Assembly: GCA_030756895.1 (NCBI GenBank) | Contig: JAVBIX010000046.1 | Coordinates: 1-50,913 of the forward strand | Length of the DNA: 50,913 nucleotides | Source: Synechococcus sp. SP2 MAG | GTDB lineage: Bacteria; Cyanobacteriota; Cyanobacteriia; PCC-6307; Cyanobiaceae | Direction of reading: 5' to 3' | Shown here: positions 8,910 through 18,191 of the stretch, in pieces | Numbering within the stretch: position 1 is the first letter of the stretch | Layout of the letters: each line of letters opens with the position of its first letter | Notes under the pieces: model-generated | Database searches by the model: none | Told to the model about the DNA's origin: nothing | What the model saw: only the letters and a program-made list of their open reading frames with translations | Made by a program: the position numbers and the translations under genes

Positions 8910-10223
8910 ATGCATATCGCCGTAGTCGGCCTCAGTCATCGAACGGCTCCGGTCGAAGTGCGCGAAAAGCTCAGCATTCCTGAGCAAACCATGGAGGAAT
9001 CCCTACAAAACCTGCGAAATCATGAGCAGGTGTTGGAGGCCTCGATTCTCAGCACCTGCAACCGACTTGAGATTTACACCTTGGTGCGCAACCCAGACTT
9101 AGGGATTGCTGCTGTACGTGATTTTCTGAGTGGCCATTCCGGTTTGGAAAGCCGTGATCTTTCTCCGCACCTCTTTACTTATCACCACGACGAAGCCATT
9201 GCGCATTTAATGCGCGTGACGGCAGGACTCGACAGCCTTGTCCTTGGTGAAGGACAAATCTTGTCCCAGGTCAAGAAAATGATGCGCCTGGGGCAAGAGC
9301 ACAAATCGATCGGGCCCATTCTCAATCGTTTGCTTACACAGGCCGTCAGCACGGGGAAGCGAGTCCGTTCTGAAACCAATCTCAGCACCGGCGCTGTGTC
9401 TGTGAGCTCAGCAGCGGTTGAATTGGCTCAACTCAAACTCGGACAATCTCGCGGCCAAGATGCATTAGTCACCCTTGAAACGGAGCAGATCGCCGTTGTC
9501 GGCGCTGGACGCATGAGCCGTTTATTGCTCCAACACCTTCAAGCAAAGGGAGCCTCAGGAGTGGTGTTGCTGAATCGCACCCTCGAACGGGCCACGGCGT
9601 TAGCAACCGACTTCCCAAATCTGCCCATTCAGTGCCGTGGGCTTGACGATCTTGATCAGTGCTTGAGCACCTGTTCGTTGGTCTTTACGAGCACAGCAGC
9701 TGATGATCCAATCATTGATGCCAACAGATTGAACGCTCTCAATCGCCGCAGCTCATTGCGACTGGTTGATATCGGCGTGCCTCGCAACATCGCCTCCGAT
9801 GTGCATGAGGTGTCTGGGGTGGAATCCCACGATGTGGATGATCTTCAAGAGGTTGTAGAGCGCAACCAAGAGGCCCGCCAGCAGGTTGCACGGGAGGCTG
9901 AAGGACTGCTTTTAGAAGAGAGCCGCCTATTCCTCGAGTGGTGGGACAGCCTGGAAGCCGTTCCCACCATCAACCGTTTGAGGGCCTCACTTGAAGAGAT
10001 CCGAGTGGAAGAACTCACAAAAGCGCTGAGCCGCATGGGTCCTGATTTCTCAGCGCGAGAACGCAAGGTTGTGGAAGCCTTAACCAAGGGAATGATCAAC
10101 AAGATCCTGCACACACCTGTGACTCAGCTCCGCAGCGCACAGCAACGCAGCGAGCGACAACAGGCTCTTCAGGTCGTTGAAAGAATTTTTGATTTGGAAT
10201 CTGGAGCTCCCTCGCAAGATTAA
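8910..10223 (+). CDS. hemA: Glutamyl-tRNA reductase
   Basis: Reduces glutamyl-tRNA to glutamate-1-semialdehyde, the first committed step to haem, chlorophyll and phycobilins. From the ATG at 8910 it is 437 residues long, the usual size. The start gives the typical MHIAVVGLSHRTAPVEVREK. The catalytic cysteine is Cys50 in LSTCNRLEIY. The NADPH domain (AVVGAGRMSRLLLQHL) and the C-terminal dimerisation helices (TKGMINKILHTP) follow. The frame is open further upstream into glpX, but AGAGGGAT just before 8910 provides a ribosome-binding site. The close spacing to glpX suggests a shared transcript. Confidence 0.97.
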   Translation: MHIAVVGLSHRTAPVEVREKLSIPEQTMEESLQNLRNHEQVLEASILSTCNRLEIYTLVRNPDLGIAAVRDFLSGHSGLESRDLSPHLFTYHHDEAIAHLMRVTAGLDSLVLGEGQILSQVKKMMRLGQEHKSIGPILNRLLTQAVSTGKRVRSETNLSTGAVSVSSAAVELAQLKLGQSRGQDALVTLETEQIAVVGAGRMSRLLLQHLQAKGASGVVLLNRTLERATALATDFPNLPIQCRGLDDLDQCLSTCSLVFTSTAADDPIIDANRLNALNRRSSLRLVDIGVPRNIASDVHEVSGVESHDVDDLQEVVERNQEARQQVAREAEGLLLEESRLFLEWWDSLEAVPTINRLRASLEEIRVEELTKALSRMGPDFSARERKVVEALTKGMINKILHTPVTQLRSAQQRSERQQALQVVERIFDLESGAPSQD

Positions 10224-10316
10224 TTTCCTGCAATCTCCACCATCTGGCCCAAGGGTTGGTTTTGAACGCGAAAAATCCAGTAAGTTTGCCCCGCATAGCC
10301 GAAAGGCGGGAGCGGC

Positions 10317-11612
10317 ATGAAGCGAGTACTGGCAATCATTCTCGGGGGAGGGGCAGGCACCCGTCTCCAACCACTCACAAAGATGAGAGCCAAGCCAGCA
10401 GTGCCTTTGGCGGGCAAATACCGCCTGATTGATATTCCAATCAGCAATTGCATCAACTCCAGCATCAACAAGATGTATGTGTTGACCCAATTCAATAGCG
10501 CTTCTCTGAATCGCCATCTCAGCCAGACCTACAACCTCAATGCTGGATTTGGGCAAGGGTTCGTCGAAGTTCTAGCCGCGCAACAGACGCTCGATAGCCC
10601 GTCTTGGTTCGAAGGAACGGCTGATGCGGTGCGCCAGTACCAAACCCTGTTTAGCGAATGGGATGTTGATGAATATTTGATCCTCTCCGGTGATCAGCTC
10701 TACCGAATGGACTACAGCCGTTTTGTGGAGCATCACCGCAGTACGGGAGCAGATCTCACGGTTGCAGCACTGCCTGTAGACGCTGAGCAAGCAGAAGCTT
10801 TCGGTTTGATGAGAACCGATGAAGAAGGAAACATCAAGGAATTTCGCGAGAAGCCCAAGGGCGATTCCTTAAAGGAAATGGCCGTTGACACGTCCCGTTT
10901 TGGCCTCAGCGCTGAGTCCTCTAAGGAGCGTCCTTACCTTGCTTCCATGGGCATTTACGTCTTCAGTCGTAAAACCCTTTTCGATCTCCTTGATTCAAAT
11001 CCCGGACATAAGGATTTCGGCAAAGAGGTGATCCCAGAAGCGCTCTCTCGTGGCGACACCCTCAAGAGCTACGTCTTTGATGATTACTGGGAAGACATCG
11101 GTACCATCGGTGCCTTCTATGAAGCCAATCTGGCCCTAACGCAGCAGCCAACTCCTCCATTCAGCTTCTACGACGAAGCATTCCCGATCTACACACGTCC
11201 TCGATATTTGCCACCTAGCAAATTTGTGGACAGTCAGATCACAGATTCGATCATTAGTGAGGGATCCATTATCAAGGCCTGCAGCATTCACCACTCCGTA
11301 CTTGGTGTGCGCAGCCGCGTGGAAAACAATGTAGTCCTCCAAGATTCGTTGTTGATGGGAGCTGACTTCTTTGAATCTCAAAACGAACGCGACACCCTGA
11401 GAGCGCGAGGCGGTATTCCTGTTGGCGTTGGTGAGGGAACCACTGTGAAACGAGCCATTCTTGATAAAAATGCTCGTATTGGTAAGAACGTCACCATCGT
11501 GAATAAGGATCACGTGGAAGAAGCTGATCGTCCTGACCAAGGCTTTTACATCCGAAACGGCATCATCGTTGTCGTTAAAAATGCGTCGATTGCCGATGAC
11601 ACAGTGATTTGA
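10317..11612 (+). CDS. glgC: Glucose-1-phosphate adenylyltransferase (ADP-glucose pyrophosphorylase)
   Basis: Makes ADP-glucose for glycogen synthesis, the main carbon-storage sink of photosynthesis. The 431-residue protein carries the nucleotide-binding and catalytic motifs [31 protein letters not shown] and the substrate loop [11 protein letters not shown], and ends in a left-handed beta-helix domain ([20 protein letters not shown]). Cyanobacterial enzymes of this type are activated by 3-phosphoglycerate and inhibited by phosphate; lysines near the C-terminus fit that. Start ATG 10317 follows a GGCGGGAGCGGC stretch. It lies between hemA and gnd on the same strand. Confidence 0.97.
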   Translation: MKRVLAIILGGGAGTRLQPLTKMRAKPAVPLAGKYRLIDIPISNCINSSINKMYVLTQFNSASLNRHLSQTYNLNAGFGQGFVEVLAAQQTLDSPSWFEGTADAVRQYQTLFSEWDVDEYLILSGDQLYRMDYSRFVEHHRSTGADLTVAALPVDAEQAEAFGLMRTDEEGNIKEFREKPKGDSLKEMAVDTSRFGLSAESSKERPYLASMGIYVFSRKTLFDLLDSNPGHKDFGKEVIPEALSRGDTLKSYVFDDYWEDIGTIGAFYEANLALTQQPTPPFSFYDEAFPIYTRPRYLPPSKFVDSQITDSIISEGSIIKACSIHHSVLGVRSRVENNVVLQDSLLMGADFFESQNERDTLRARGGIPVGVGEGTTVKRAILDKNARIGKNVTIVNKDHVEEADRPDQGFYIRNGIIVVVKNASIADDTVI

Positions 11613-11640
11613 CGACAAATTGATTTGAAGATCGGCGCTT

Positions 11641-11666
11641 CCATCTCTTATCCCTGACAGAGATGG
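11641..11666. repeat. Hairpin between glgC and gnd
   Basis: CCATCTCT (11641-11648) and AGAGATGG (11659-11666) form a perfect 8-bp stem with a 10-base loop, 29 bases past the glgC stop. No T-run follows at once (six Ts come about 15 bases later), so it could be a weak terminator or a processing site. Confidence 0.45.
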
Positions 11667-11727
11667 ACCAGTTCGCAGCCGTTTTTTGATCCTGTGGTCA
11701 CACTGGCTTCAGTGAATGCAGTTTTTG

Positions 11728-13146
11728 ATGTCCAAGTCTCACTTTGGTCTTATCGGTCTAGGCGTGATGGGCGAAAACCTTGTTCTCAATGCTGAGAGCA
11801 ATGGTTTTTCGAGTGTTGTTTACAACCGCACTTATTCAAAGACAGAAGAATTTCTAAAAGGTCTTGGCGCCGGAAAAAACATTCAAGGCGCCACCGACCT
11901 TCAGGATTTTGTCAACAAATTGGAAAGACCTCGCCGCATCTTGATGATGGTGAAAGCGGGGGGTCCTGTTGATGCCGTGATCGAACAGATTTCTCCTTTC
12001 TTAGATGAAGGAGATCTCTTGATTGATGGTGGCAACTCGGAATATCACGACACGGAACGTCGGGTTGCCGAGTTGGAAAGCAAGAGCTTCGGCTTTATTG
12101 GAATGGGCGTGTCTGGAGGTGCCAAAGGTGCTCTGGAAGGTCCGAGCATGATGCCCGGAGGCACCAAAGCCTCTTACGACGCCATTGAGAGCCTCGTCAC
12201 CAAAATGGCGGCCCAAGTCGAAGACGGTCCTTGTGTCACCTACATCGGCCCCGGCGGATCAGGCCATTTTGTCAAGACAGTGCACAACGGCATTGAGTAC
12301 GGGATCGAGCAAATCCTTGCTGAGGGCTATGACCTCATGAAAAGGGTTGGTGGCATGAATGGCACTCAGATGGCCGACGTCTTTGCTCATTGGAACAGCA
12401 CAGAGGAGCTCGCCTCTTACCTCGTTGAGATCACAGAGGTCTGCTTACGCACCAAGGATCCCGAAGATGGGAGCGATCTGATCGAAAAGATTCAGGACAA
12501 AGCTGGCCAAAAAGGCACGGGTTTGTGGACTGTGGTGAGCGCCCTGCAGATGGGTGCGTCGGTACCAACCATCTACGCAGCTCTCAATGGCCGCGTGATG
12601 AGTTCGATGAAAGATCAGCGCGTTAAAGCAGAAACCATTCTCAAAGGGCCTGCGGTCAAGTCTTTTGATCTCGGTACCCCTGCCGATGGAATGGCACCCC
12701 TGATGGATGCGATGGTGCTCGCCTGCATGGCCAGCTACGCCCAAGGGATGGAGCTTCTGCGGATTGCTTCCGCTGAGCATGATTACAACTTAAATATGCC
12801 CTCCATCGCTCAGATCTGGAAGGGTGGCTGCATCATTCGCGCGCGTCTGCTCAAGCGGATTCAAGATGCATTCACAACCGATCCGCAGCTGAACAACCTG
12901 CTCATTGATCCTTGGTTTGCCAATCAGGTGAACACCCGACTTCCTGGTTTAGCCAAAGTCGTTGCAGGAGCAGCAGAAGCCGGAATTCCTGTGCCCTGCC
13001 TGAGCAACACCCTCGACTACATCAACAGCTACCGCACAGCTCGTCTGCCTCAAAATGCAGTTCAAGCCATGCGCGACTGCTTTGGCTCACACACCTACGA
13101 ACGCGTTGATAAGGAAGGCAATTTTCACACCGAGTGGTTGGATTGA
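11728..13146 (+). CDS. gnd: 6-phosphogluconate dehydrogenase, decarboxylating
   Basis: Oxidises 6-phosphogluconate to ribulose 5-phosphate and CO2 with NADP reduction, the last oxidative step of the pentose phosphate pathway and important in the dark. The N-terminal Rossmann motif GLIGLGVMGENLVLN, the NADP-selecting YNRTYSK, the catalytic region GGSGHFVKTVHNGIEYG and the C-terminal tail are all present. ATG 11728 (MSKSHFGLIGLG) gives 472 residues and matches the family start; an ATG four codons earlier at 11716 is possible. pgl begins eight bases after the stop, so the two oxidative-branch genes are surely co-transcribed. Confidence 0.96.
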   Translation: MSKSHFGLIGLGVMGENLVLNAESNGFSSVVYNRTYSKTEEFLKGLGAGKNIQGATDLQDFVNKLERPRRILMMVKAGGPVDAVIEQISPFLDEGDLLIDGGNSEYHDTERRVAELESKSFGFIGMGVSGGAKGALEGPSMMPGGTKASYDAIESLVTKMAAQVEDGPCVTYIGPGGSGHFVKTVHNGIEYGIEQILAEGYDLMKRVGGMNGTQMADVFAHWNSTEELASYLVEITEVCLRTKDPEDGSDLIEKIQDKAGQKGTGLWTVVSALQMGASVPTIYAALNGRVMSSMKDQRVKAETILKGPAVKSFDLGTPADGMAPLMDAMVLACMASYAQGMELLRIASAEHDYNLNMPSIAQIWKGGCIIRARLLKRIQDAFTTDPQLNNLLIDPWFANQVNTRLPGLAKVVAGAAEAGIPVPCLSNTLDYINSYRTARLPQNAVQAMRDCFGSHTYERVDKEGNFHTEWLD

Positions 13147-13154
13147 GCTGACCG

Positions 13155-13871
13155 ATGACCTCCTATCGAATCGAAAGGGCGCCAGATCCCCAGGATCTAG
13201 CGCTGCGGGCCGCTGAATACATCGCCTCAGCAATACAACTGGCGCTCGATCAACGCGATCGTGCTCAGATTGCTCTGTCAGGAGGGACGACTCCCTCCAA
13301 GGCTTATCAACGGTTGGGCCAACAACATTTGCCCTGGAATCGCGTGGATGTCTTTCTTGGCGACGAACGCTGGGTGTCTGCTGATGACGAGTCCAGCAAT
13401 GCGCGTATGCTCCGCTCCACGTTGCTGAAAGCCGGCGAACCTGGTGCAGCGGCCTGCTTTCATCCTGTTCCAACCGTTGAGCTGCCTACACCAGAAGCCA
13501 GTGCCGATGCTTTCGCACAGCTGATAGCCAACAGCTGTAGCGGCGAACCACCCATCTTTGACATGATGGTTTTGGGTCTTGGTGATGACGGTCACACCGC
13601 CTCACTGTTCCCAGGCACTGACGCTCCTGAAGTTCGTGATCGCTGGACAACGATTGGACGGGGTAAGGGATTGGAGCGCATCACACTGACAGCACCGGTC
13701 CTCAGCGCTTCTCGAACAGTGATGTTCCTTGTTAGTGGTGCCAATAAAAGGGAAGCGCTGCGACGCTTGCTCGATCCAGCTGAGTCTTCACAGCGAACTC
13801 CTGCAAAATTGGCCCAACCAGAGGCTGAAATTATTGTGCTCGCCGACGAAGCTGCCAGCGAAGGTCTTTAA
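13155..13871 (+). CDS. pgl: 6-phosphogluconolactonase
   Basis: Hydrolyses 6-phosphogluconolactone, the step just before Gnd. The 238-residue protein has the DevB/Pgl signature: LSGGTTPSKAYQRL for the phosphate, VFLGDERWVSADDESSN, and the catalytic LGLGDDGHTASLFPGT. The start ATG 13155 is eight bases behind the gnd stop. The two genes complete a lactone-to-ribulose-5-phosphate module beside glgC and glpX. Zwf, which starts the branch, is not in the window. Confidence 0.95.
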   Translation: MTSYRIERAPDPQDLALRAAEYIASAIQLALDQRDRAQIALSGGTTPSKAYQRLGQQHLPWNRVDVFLGDERWVSADDESSNARMLRSTLLKAGEPGAAACFHPVPTVELPTPEASADAFAQLIANSCSGEPPIFDMMVLGLGDDGHTASLFPGTDAPEVRDRWTTIGRGKGLERITLTAPVLSASRTVMFLVSGANKREALRRLLDPAESSQRTPAKLAQPEAEIIVLADEAASEGL

Positions 13872-13897
13872 ATAAGTACTCCTTGTGCAGGGTTGAG

Positions 13898-14434
13898 ATG
13901 ACCACCTCCCGCGTCTCATTCGATTCCTGGGCCACGCTCAACGACACCATCATGGGTGGGAGAAGCCAAGCCGGCTGCCGCCTCACTTCTGAAGGTCTGT
14001 TGTTGGAGGGTGAGGTGGTCGCAGATGGCGGAGGTTTTGTGAGCTGCCGTTCCCCCTTACTTAGACCACCTCTCGATCTTTCGGGTTTCAGCGGATTGCG
14101 CTTAGCAATCGAAGCAGAAGGGCGAACCTTGAAATTTGCAGTGGCCTGCTCTGATGGATTGATGGGACTCACAGAGATGATTCCAGGCGGACTGCGCTGG
14201 GTGACACCCGTTCCGACAGAGGTAGAAGGAACCACTGTTGTGGATGTTGCATTTAAAGATCTTCAGCCCGTCGTCCGTGCCAAACCAGTAGGACTTCCTT
14301 TGCGCTTTGATGCATCCGCAATCACACGTTTGCAAGTGCTCCATTCGCGGTTTGATGAGGCGGGATCCACAAATCCAGGCTTCCGTGCAGGTGCAATTCG
14401 CATTTTGATTCATTCAATCGAAGCCTACAAATGA
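13898..14434 (+). CDS. CIA30 / NDUFAF1-like protein
   Basis: A 178-residue protein matching the CIA30 fold, best known from the mitochondrial complex I assembly factor NDUFAF1. In photosynthetic organisms related proteins have been tied to assembly of membrane complexes, but no role is established here. Diagnostic parts are WATLNDTIMGGRSQAG near the N-terminus (the family's DxxMGG pattern), FVSCRSP, SGFSGLRLAIEAEGRTLKF and AITRLQVLHS. The ATG at 13898 is preferred to a TTG at 13883. Its last bases overlap the next start (ATGA), so the downstream small gene is likely translationally coupled. Confidence 0.75.
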   Translation: MTTSRVSFDSWATLNDTIMGGRSQAGCRLTSEGLLLEGEVVADGGGFVSCRSPLLRPPLDLSGFSGLRLAIEAEGRTLKFAVACSDGLMGLTEMIPGGLRWVTPVPTEVEGTTVVDVAFKDLQPVVRAKPVGLPLRFDASAITRLQVLHSRFDEAGSTNPGFRAGAIRILIHSIEAYK

Positions 14435-14814
14435 TCGATTTAGCGGTTGTGATTGCCCACACGGCTGATCTCTGCCGCAAGCCTTATCAGCATGCTGTTG
14501 TTCCGATTCACGAGGATGAAGGAACATCGAGCATTGATGATCTCTTTGTTCGCATCGAAACCCGTGATGCGACCGGATCTCGCATGGAGGAGATGGACCT
14601 CGAACTCGAGATCTATCGGAGCGGCAGTGATGTGAATCTCATGCTGAGTTGGTGTGATCAAGCTGAGCGCCCCATGCTTTGGCAAGGGCAGCATCCAGTT
14701 TGGATGCATGGAGACAACGGCATGCGCTGCACAGCACCAGCAGACGGCCAACCCTTAGAAGCGATGGCACGACGGCTCAGAGCACAACTTGTAAGTCAAT
14801 CTCGAGTGGATTAA
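14431..14814 (+). CDS. Conserved hypothetical protein (127 aa)
   Basis: Not assigned to a named family. It is a soluble, acidic protein without signal or membrane helices; notable segments are IDLAVVIAHTADLCRKPYQH and a string of charged beta-strand-like stretches around MEEMDLELEIYRSG and WCDQAERPMLWQ. The ATG overlaps the stop codon of the CIA30 gene by four bases, suggesting the two work together. It is the last gene of the glpX run. The next 114 bases to the convergent ilvD are AT-rich, with a poly-T stretch near 14856-14862 but no strong hairpin. Confidence 0.7.
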   Translation: MIDLAVVIAHTADLCRKPYQHAVVPIHEDEGTSSIDDLFVRIETRDATGSRMEEMDLELEIYRSGSDVNLMLSWCDQAERPMLWQGQHPVWMHGDNGMRCTAPADGQPLEAMARRLRAQLVSQSRVD

Positions 14815-14928
14815 CTAAACGATCTATGCTTAAGATCACTCATCACCGAAAAATATTTTTTTAGAACAATGGTGTGATTGTTAATCAAATCATTACGAAT
14901 AGATCATTTAAAAACTCTAAGCAGGGCC

Positions 14929-16602
14929 TTAATCAGGCTGATCTGTCACGGCACCAAGGCTCGAACTCGAAACAAGTCGAGCATATTTGCCAAGAACTCC
15001 AGTCTTATATTTAGGCTGATGTCCTGACCAAATGCGGCGGCGACTTTCGAGTTCAACCTCATTCACATTGAGTTGAAGAAGATTTTGATTGGCATCCACG
15101 GTGATGCTATCTCCCTCCATCACAAGTCCGATTGCTCCACCAACAGCAGCTTCTGGTGCCACATGGCCAACGACCAAACCGTAGGTTCCACCGCTGAAGC
15201 GACCATCCGTAATCAGCGCCACCTTATCCCCGAGTCCCTGACCAACAATGGCAGCGGTTGGTGCAAGCATTTCACGCATGCCAGGTCCTCCCACTGGACC
15301 TTCCTGGCGAATCACGATGACATCACCGGCATGAATGTGTTTGCCAATAATCGAAGCTAAACAATCCTCTTCACTTTCAAAAACCCGAGCAGGACCTGTG
15401 AGGACTGGGGTTTTAATACCGCTGATTTTGGCGACAGCTCCTTCGCTTGCCAAATTCCCCTTCAGGATGGCCAAGTGCCCTTTCGCATATAGGGGATGAC
15501 TCAGTGGCCTGATGACTTCTTGTCCTTCCGGAGGTGTTGAAGGAATATTTGCCAAAAGTTCCTTCAAAGTTTTGCCTTCAATCGTGCGGCAATTGCCGTG
15601 AAGCAATCCTGCGTCCAATAGCAATTTCATGACCTGGGGAATACCGCCGGCCTGATGAAGATCCACGGTGACAAAACGACCACTCGGCTTGAGATCGCAA
15701 ATCACAGGCACACGCTCCCGGATCATTTCAAAATCATCAATGCTGAGATCAACGCCTGCTGTGCGCGCGATTGCGAGCAAATGCAACACAGAGTTGGTGG
15801 AACCGCCCACCGCCATGATCACACTGATGGCATTCTCAAAGGCTTCACGCGTCAGCAAATCAAGGGGTCGAATATTAGATTTAATCGCTTCAACAAGAAC
15901 TTCACCTGAACGGGCTGCACTCTCTGCTTTTTCCTCATCTTCAGCAGCCATTGTTGAACTATGGGGAAGACTCAGCCCCATCGTTTCAATCGCGGCACTC
16001 ATCGTATTAGCTGTGAACATGCCTCCACAGCTTCCAGCTCCTGGACACGCATTTTTTTCAATCGCTGTGAGCTGCTCTTCATCAATTTTGCCGCTCGTAA
16101 TCTGACCGACAGCCTCAAAAGCACTCACAACAGTGAGGTCGCAACCTCCAAGTTTCCCAGGCTTAATGGTTCCCCCATAGACAAAGATCGAGGGAATATT
16201 CATACGTGCCATCGCCAACATGGCGCCAGGCATATTTTTATCGCAGCCACCAACGGCCAGAACACCATCCATGCTTTGGCCATTGCATGCCGTTTCAATC
16301 GCATCAGCGATCACCTCACGGCTCACCAAGGAATATTTCATTCCTTCGGTGCCCATAGAAATGCCATCACTCACAGTGATCGTGCCAAACATCTGAGGCA
16401 TTCCCCCTGCCTTTCGAGCAGAGTCTTCGGCACGTCGGGACAGAGCATCCAATCCCACGTTGCACGGAGTGATCGTGCTGTAACCGTTTGCGATCCCGAT
16501 GATTGGCTTGCCAAAATCATCATCACCAAAGCCAACCGCTCTCAGCATTGCTCGATTGGGTGAGCGCTGAATGCCTTGAGTAACGGCGTCTGAGCGAAGC
16601 AT
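14929..16602 (-). CDS. ilvD: Dihydroxy-acid dehydratase
   Basis: Third enzyme of branched-chain amino acid synthesis, turning dihydroxy-isovalerate and dihydroxy-methylvalerate into their keto acids. From ATG 16602 ([20 protein letters not shown]) it has 557 residues, the family norm; an upstream in-frame start at 16638 adds 12 unlikely residues. The iron-sulfur cluster cysteines are visible at 47 (ITPCNVG), 120 ([10 protein letters not shown]) and 192 (GAGSCGGMF), consistent with a plant-type [2Fe-2S] enzyme. The C-terminal [19 protein letters not shown] is also typical. A small membrane gene precedes it on the same strand, 53 bases away. Confidence 0.96.
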   Translation of the reverse strand: MLRSDAVTQGIQRSPNRAMLRAVGFGDDDFGKPIIGIANGYSTITPCNVGLDALSRRAEDSARKAGGMPQMFGTITVSDGISMGTEGMKYSLVSREVIADAIETACNGQSMDGVLAVGGCDKNMPGAMLAMARMNIPSIFVYGGTIKPGKLGGCDLTVVSAFEAVGQITSGKIDEEQLTAIEKNACPGAGSCGGMFTANTMSAAIETMGLSLPHSSTMAAEDEEKAESAARSGEVLVEAIKSNIRPLDLLTREAFENAISVIMAVGGSTNSVLHLLAIARTAGVDLSIDDFEMIRERVPVICDLKPSGRFVTVDLHQAGGIPQVMKLLLDAGLLHGNCRTIEGKTLKELLANIPSTPPEGQEVIRPLSHPLYAKGHLAILKGNLASEGAVAKISGIKTPVLTGPARVFESEEDCLASIIGKHIHAGDVIVIRQEGPVGGPGMREMLAPTAAIVGQGLGDKVALITDGRFSGGTYGLVVGHVAPEAAVGGAIGLVMEGDSITVDANQNLLQLNVNEVELESRRRIWSGHQPKYKTGVLGKYARLVSSSSLGAVTDQPD

Positions 16603-16655
16603 GGCAACGACTGGATCGCAGATAGGGACAAGCCCCAACTTACCGGCCGTGGTGA

Positions 16656-16946
16656 TTAAGACTTTGAGCCGAGGTCTTCAAGCTGACGGCGGACATCAGA
16701 GATGGCTGAATTGAGCTGCTCAACACGATGTTCCAACTGATCGTCGCGATCGGCGTATTGATTGGCCTCAAATGCCTCACTGCCGTCTTGCATCCTTGGC
16801 GCATAGAGCATGGAACGCTGACGTTTGATCCGCTGCCGGCGTTCAGCTTCTGTGAGCAACCACCAGCCCACTCCTGCTGCCCCAAGAAGGGCTCCGCTCA
16901 GGAGGGTAAAAAGTGTTCCTGAGGAGGATTCCTGCTGCCTGCTCAT
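16656..16946 (-). CDS. Small membrane-anchored coiled-coil protein (96 aa)
   Basis: No named family recognised. After a short polar start there is one hydrophobic helix, [20 protein letters not shown] (residues 12-31), then a basic stretch RRQRIKRQR and a C-terminal region with heptad-like spacing ([22 protein letters not shown], residues 71-92) that should form a coiled coil. The basic stretch after the helix places the tail in the cytoplasm by the positive-inside rule. The start is ATG 16946. It lies between upp and ilvD on the same strand. Confidence 0.65.
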   Translation of the reverse strand: MSRQQESSSGTLFTLLSGALLGAAGVGWWLLTEAERRQRIKRQRSMLYAPRMQDGSEAFEANQYADRDDQLEHRVEQLNSAISDVRRQLEDLGSKS

Positions 16947-16970
16947 CGCCGCCGATGGATTTTTTCAAGC

Positions 16971-17588
16971 CTAGGTCGAGGGAGCTGTTCTGATTTGTAG
17001 GCGTTGAGATGTGTTGCCAATCCCAGGAGAAATCTGACCATCCGCATTGAGTTCTTCATCAATGCAGGCGGTATGGATGGTGAGTTCGGGGAATGTTTCA
17101 CCCAGTCGTTTGAGGCCAGGGCTGGCTGTTAAGGCAGAAATCACTCGAAGCCTGCGGCTCTCAACACCTTTTGACACAAGCTCTTCCATCAGCCCAACAA
17201 GCTCCTCTCCATCACTGATTTGATCAATCAGCAACACGAGCCCGGCGTTGGCTTCAATCGTTTCAGGCAAGCCACCCAGGCAGAGCTCTGCGTGGGGCAG
17301 CACTTGCCTAGCCCCTTCCCAGAGCATCAGCCCGCCAGGGAGAGATGGCACAGCAAGCAAGGGAACACCCGTTTCGATCACCGTTCCTTCCGTGAGCTCT
17401 AGAGCGGTTTGCACCTCTTCTCGGCGATGGGGGAGCCAATCCCGCAAGGCCTCATAGGTGAGCCAACGTCCCAACTCCTCAAGCGCTGTTCGGTACAGCG
17501 ACGGAGGTGTGCCGGCATGACGCAACATCGTGAGCCAGTGAGCAATCAGTGGATGGGGGGGAACAACCACCCTCAAGGTTTTGGCCAT
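16971..17588 (-). CDS. upp: Uracil phosphoribosyltransferase-like protein, degenerate PRPP loop
   Basis: Related to uracil phosphoribosyltransferase, which salvages uracil to UMP. From ATG 17588 it has 205 residues. Recognisable parts are HPLIAHWLTMLRHAGTPPS, LYRTALEELGRWLTYEALRD, VPLLAVPSLPGGLMLWEGA and the C-terminal NADGQISPGIGNTSQRL. However, the PRPP-binding loop, normally DPMLATGGS, reads DQISDGEEL (residues 122-130), and the uracil-binding PGLGDAGDR reads PGIGNTSQR. The fold is probably kept but catalysis is doubtful. An in-frame start at 17696 would overlap the divergent gene and is rejected. The symbol reflects homology, not proven activity. Confidence 0.72.
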   Translation of the reverse strand: MAKTLRVVVPPHPLIAHWLTMLRHAGTPPSLYRTALEELGRWLTYEALRDWLPHRREEVQTALELTEGTVIETGVPLLAVPSLPGGLMLWEGARQVLPHAELCLGGLPETIEANAGLVLLIDQISDGEELVGLMEELVSKGVESRRLRVISALTASPGLKRLGETFPELTIHTACIDEELNADGQISPGIGNTSQRLQIRTAPST

Positions 17589-17672
17589 GGCACGTGGCTG
17601 GGCAGCTGTCTGCCATAACGTGAAAGTTAAGTTACGGCAGCTGCAACCTGATGCCGGCTGCATCCTTCTCTG

Positions 17673-18191
17673 ATGCCCCTTCCCGATTTGTTCCATAAGC
17701 GCCTGTTACCCGTTCTGTTCGGGGTGCTGCTTGCCTCCAGCTTGATCTCCCTTCCTCATCCTGTTCAGGCCATTACGGCCCCTGAATTGCGCGGTCAGTT
17801 TGCGGTGCAAGACATCAGCAACGACATGCATGGCCGGGATTTAAAAGAAAAAGAATTTTTAAAAGCTGACCTACGCGGTGTTGATCTCAGTGAAACCGAC
17901 CTTCGCGGAGCTGTGATCAACACCTCTCAACTGCAGGGAGCTGATCTTCATGGAGCGAACCTTGAGGATGTGGTGGCGTTTTCAAGCCGATTTGATGAAA
18001 CCGACCTCAGCGACGCAAATTTCACGAACGCAATGCTGATGCAAAGCCGCTTTGTGGATGCGCGCATTGAGGGAACGGATTTCACCAACGCTGTGATCGA
18101 TCTCACTCAGATGAAGGCTCTATGCGGTCGTGCAAGCGGTGTGAATAGCGTCAGTGGCGTGAGCACCCGCGAAAGCCTGGGGTGCCGCTGA
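17673..18191 (+). CDS. Exported pentapeptide-repeat protein
   Basis: A 172-residue protein with an N-terminal signal peptide (basic RLLP, hydrophobic VLFGVLLASSLISL, cleavage near VQA), so it acts in the thylakoid lumen or periplasm. The body is built of A(D/N)LxG pentapeptides such as ADLRGVDLSETDLRGAVI, ADLHGANLEDV and TDLSDANFTNA, which form a right-handed quadrilateral helix. The C-terminal part has two cysteines (ALCGRAS, SLGCR). Lumenal pentapeptide proteins of this kind are common in cyanobacteria and of uncertain role. Its stop overlaps the CobW start (ATGA), suggesting coupling. Confidence 0.85.
   Translation: MPLPDLFHKRLLPVLFGVLLASSLISLPHPVQAITAPELRGQFAVQDISNDMHGRDLKEKEFLKADLRGVDLSETDLRGAVINTSQLQGADLHGANLEDVVAFSSRFDETDLSDANFTNAMLMQSRFVDARIEGTDFTNAVIDLTQMKALCGRASGVNSVSGVSTRESLGCR

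Noticed and set aside
17589-17696. Extended N-terminus of the Upp-like protein
   Set aside because: It would overlap the divergent pentapeptide gene and adds residues unlike the family.
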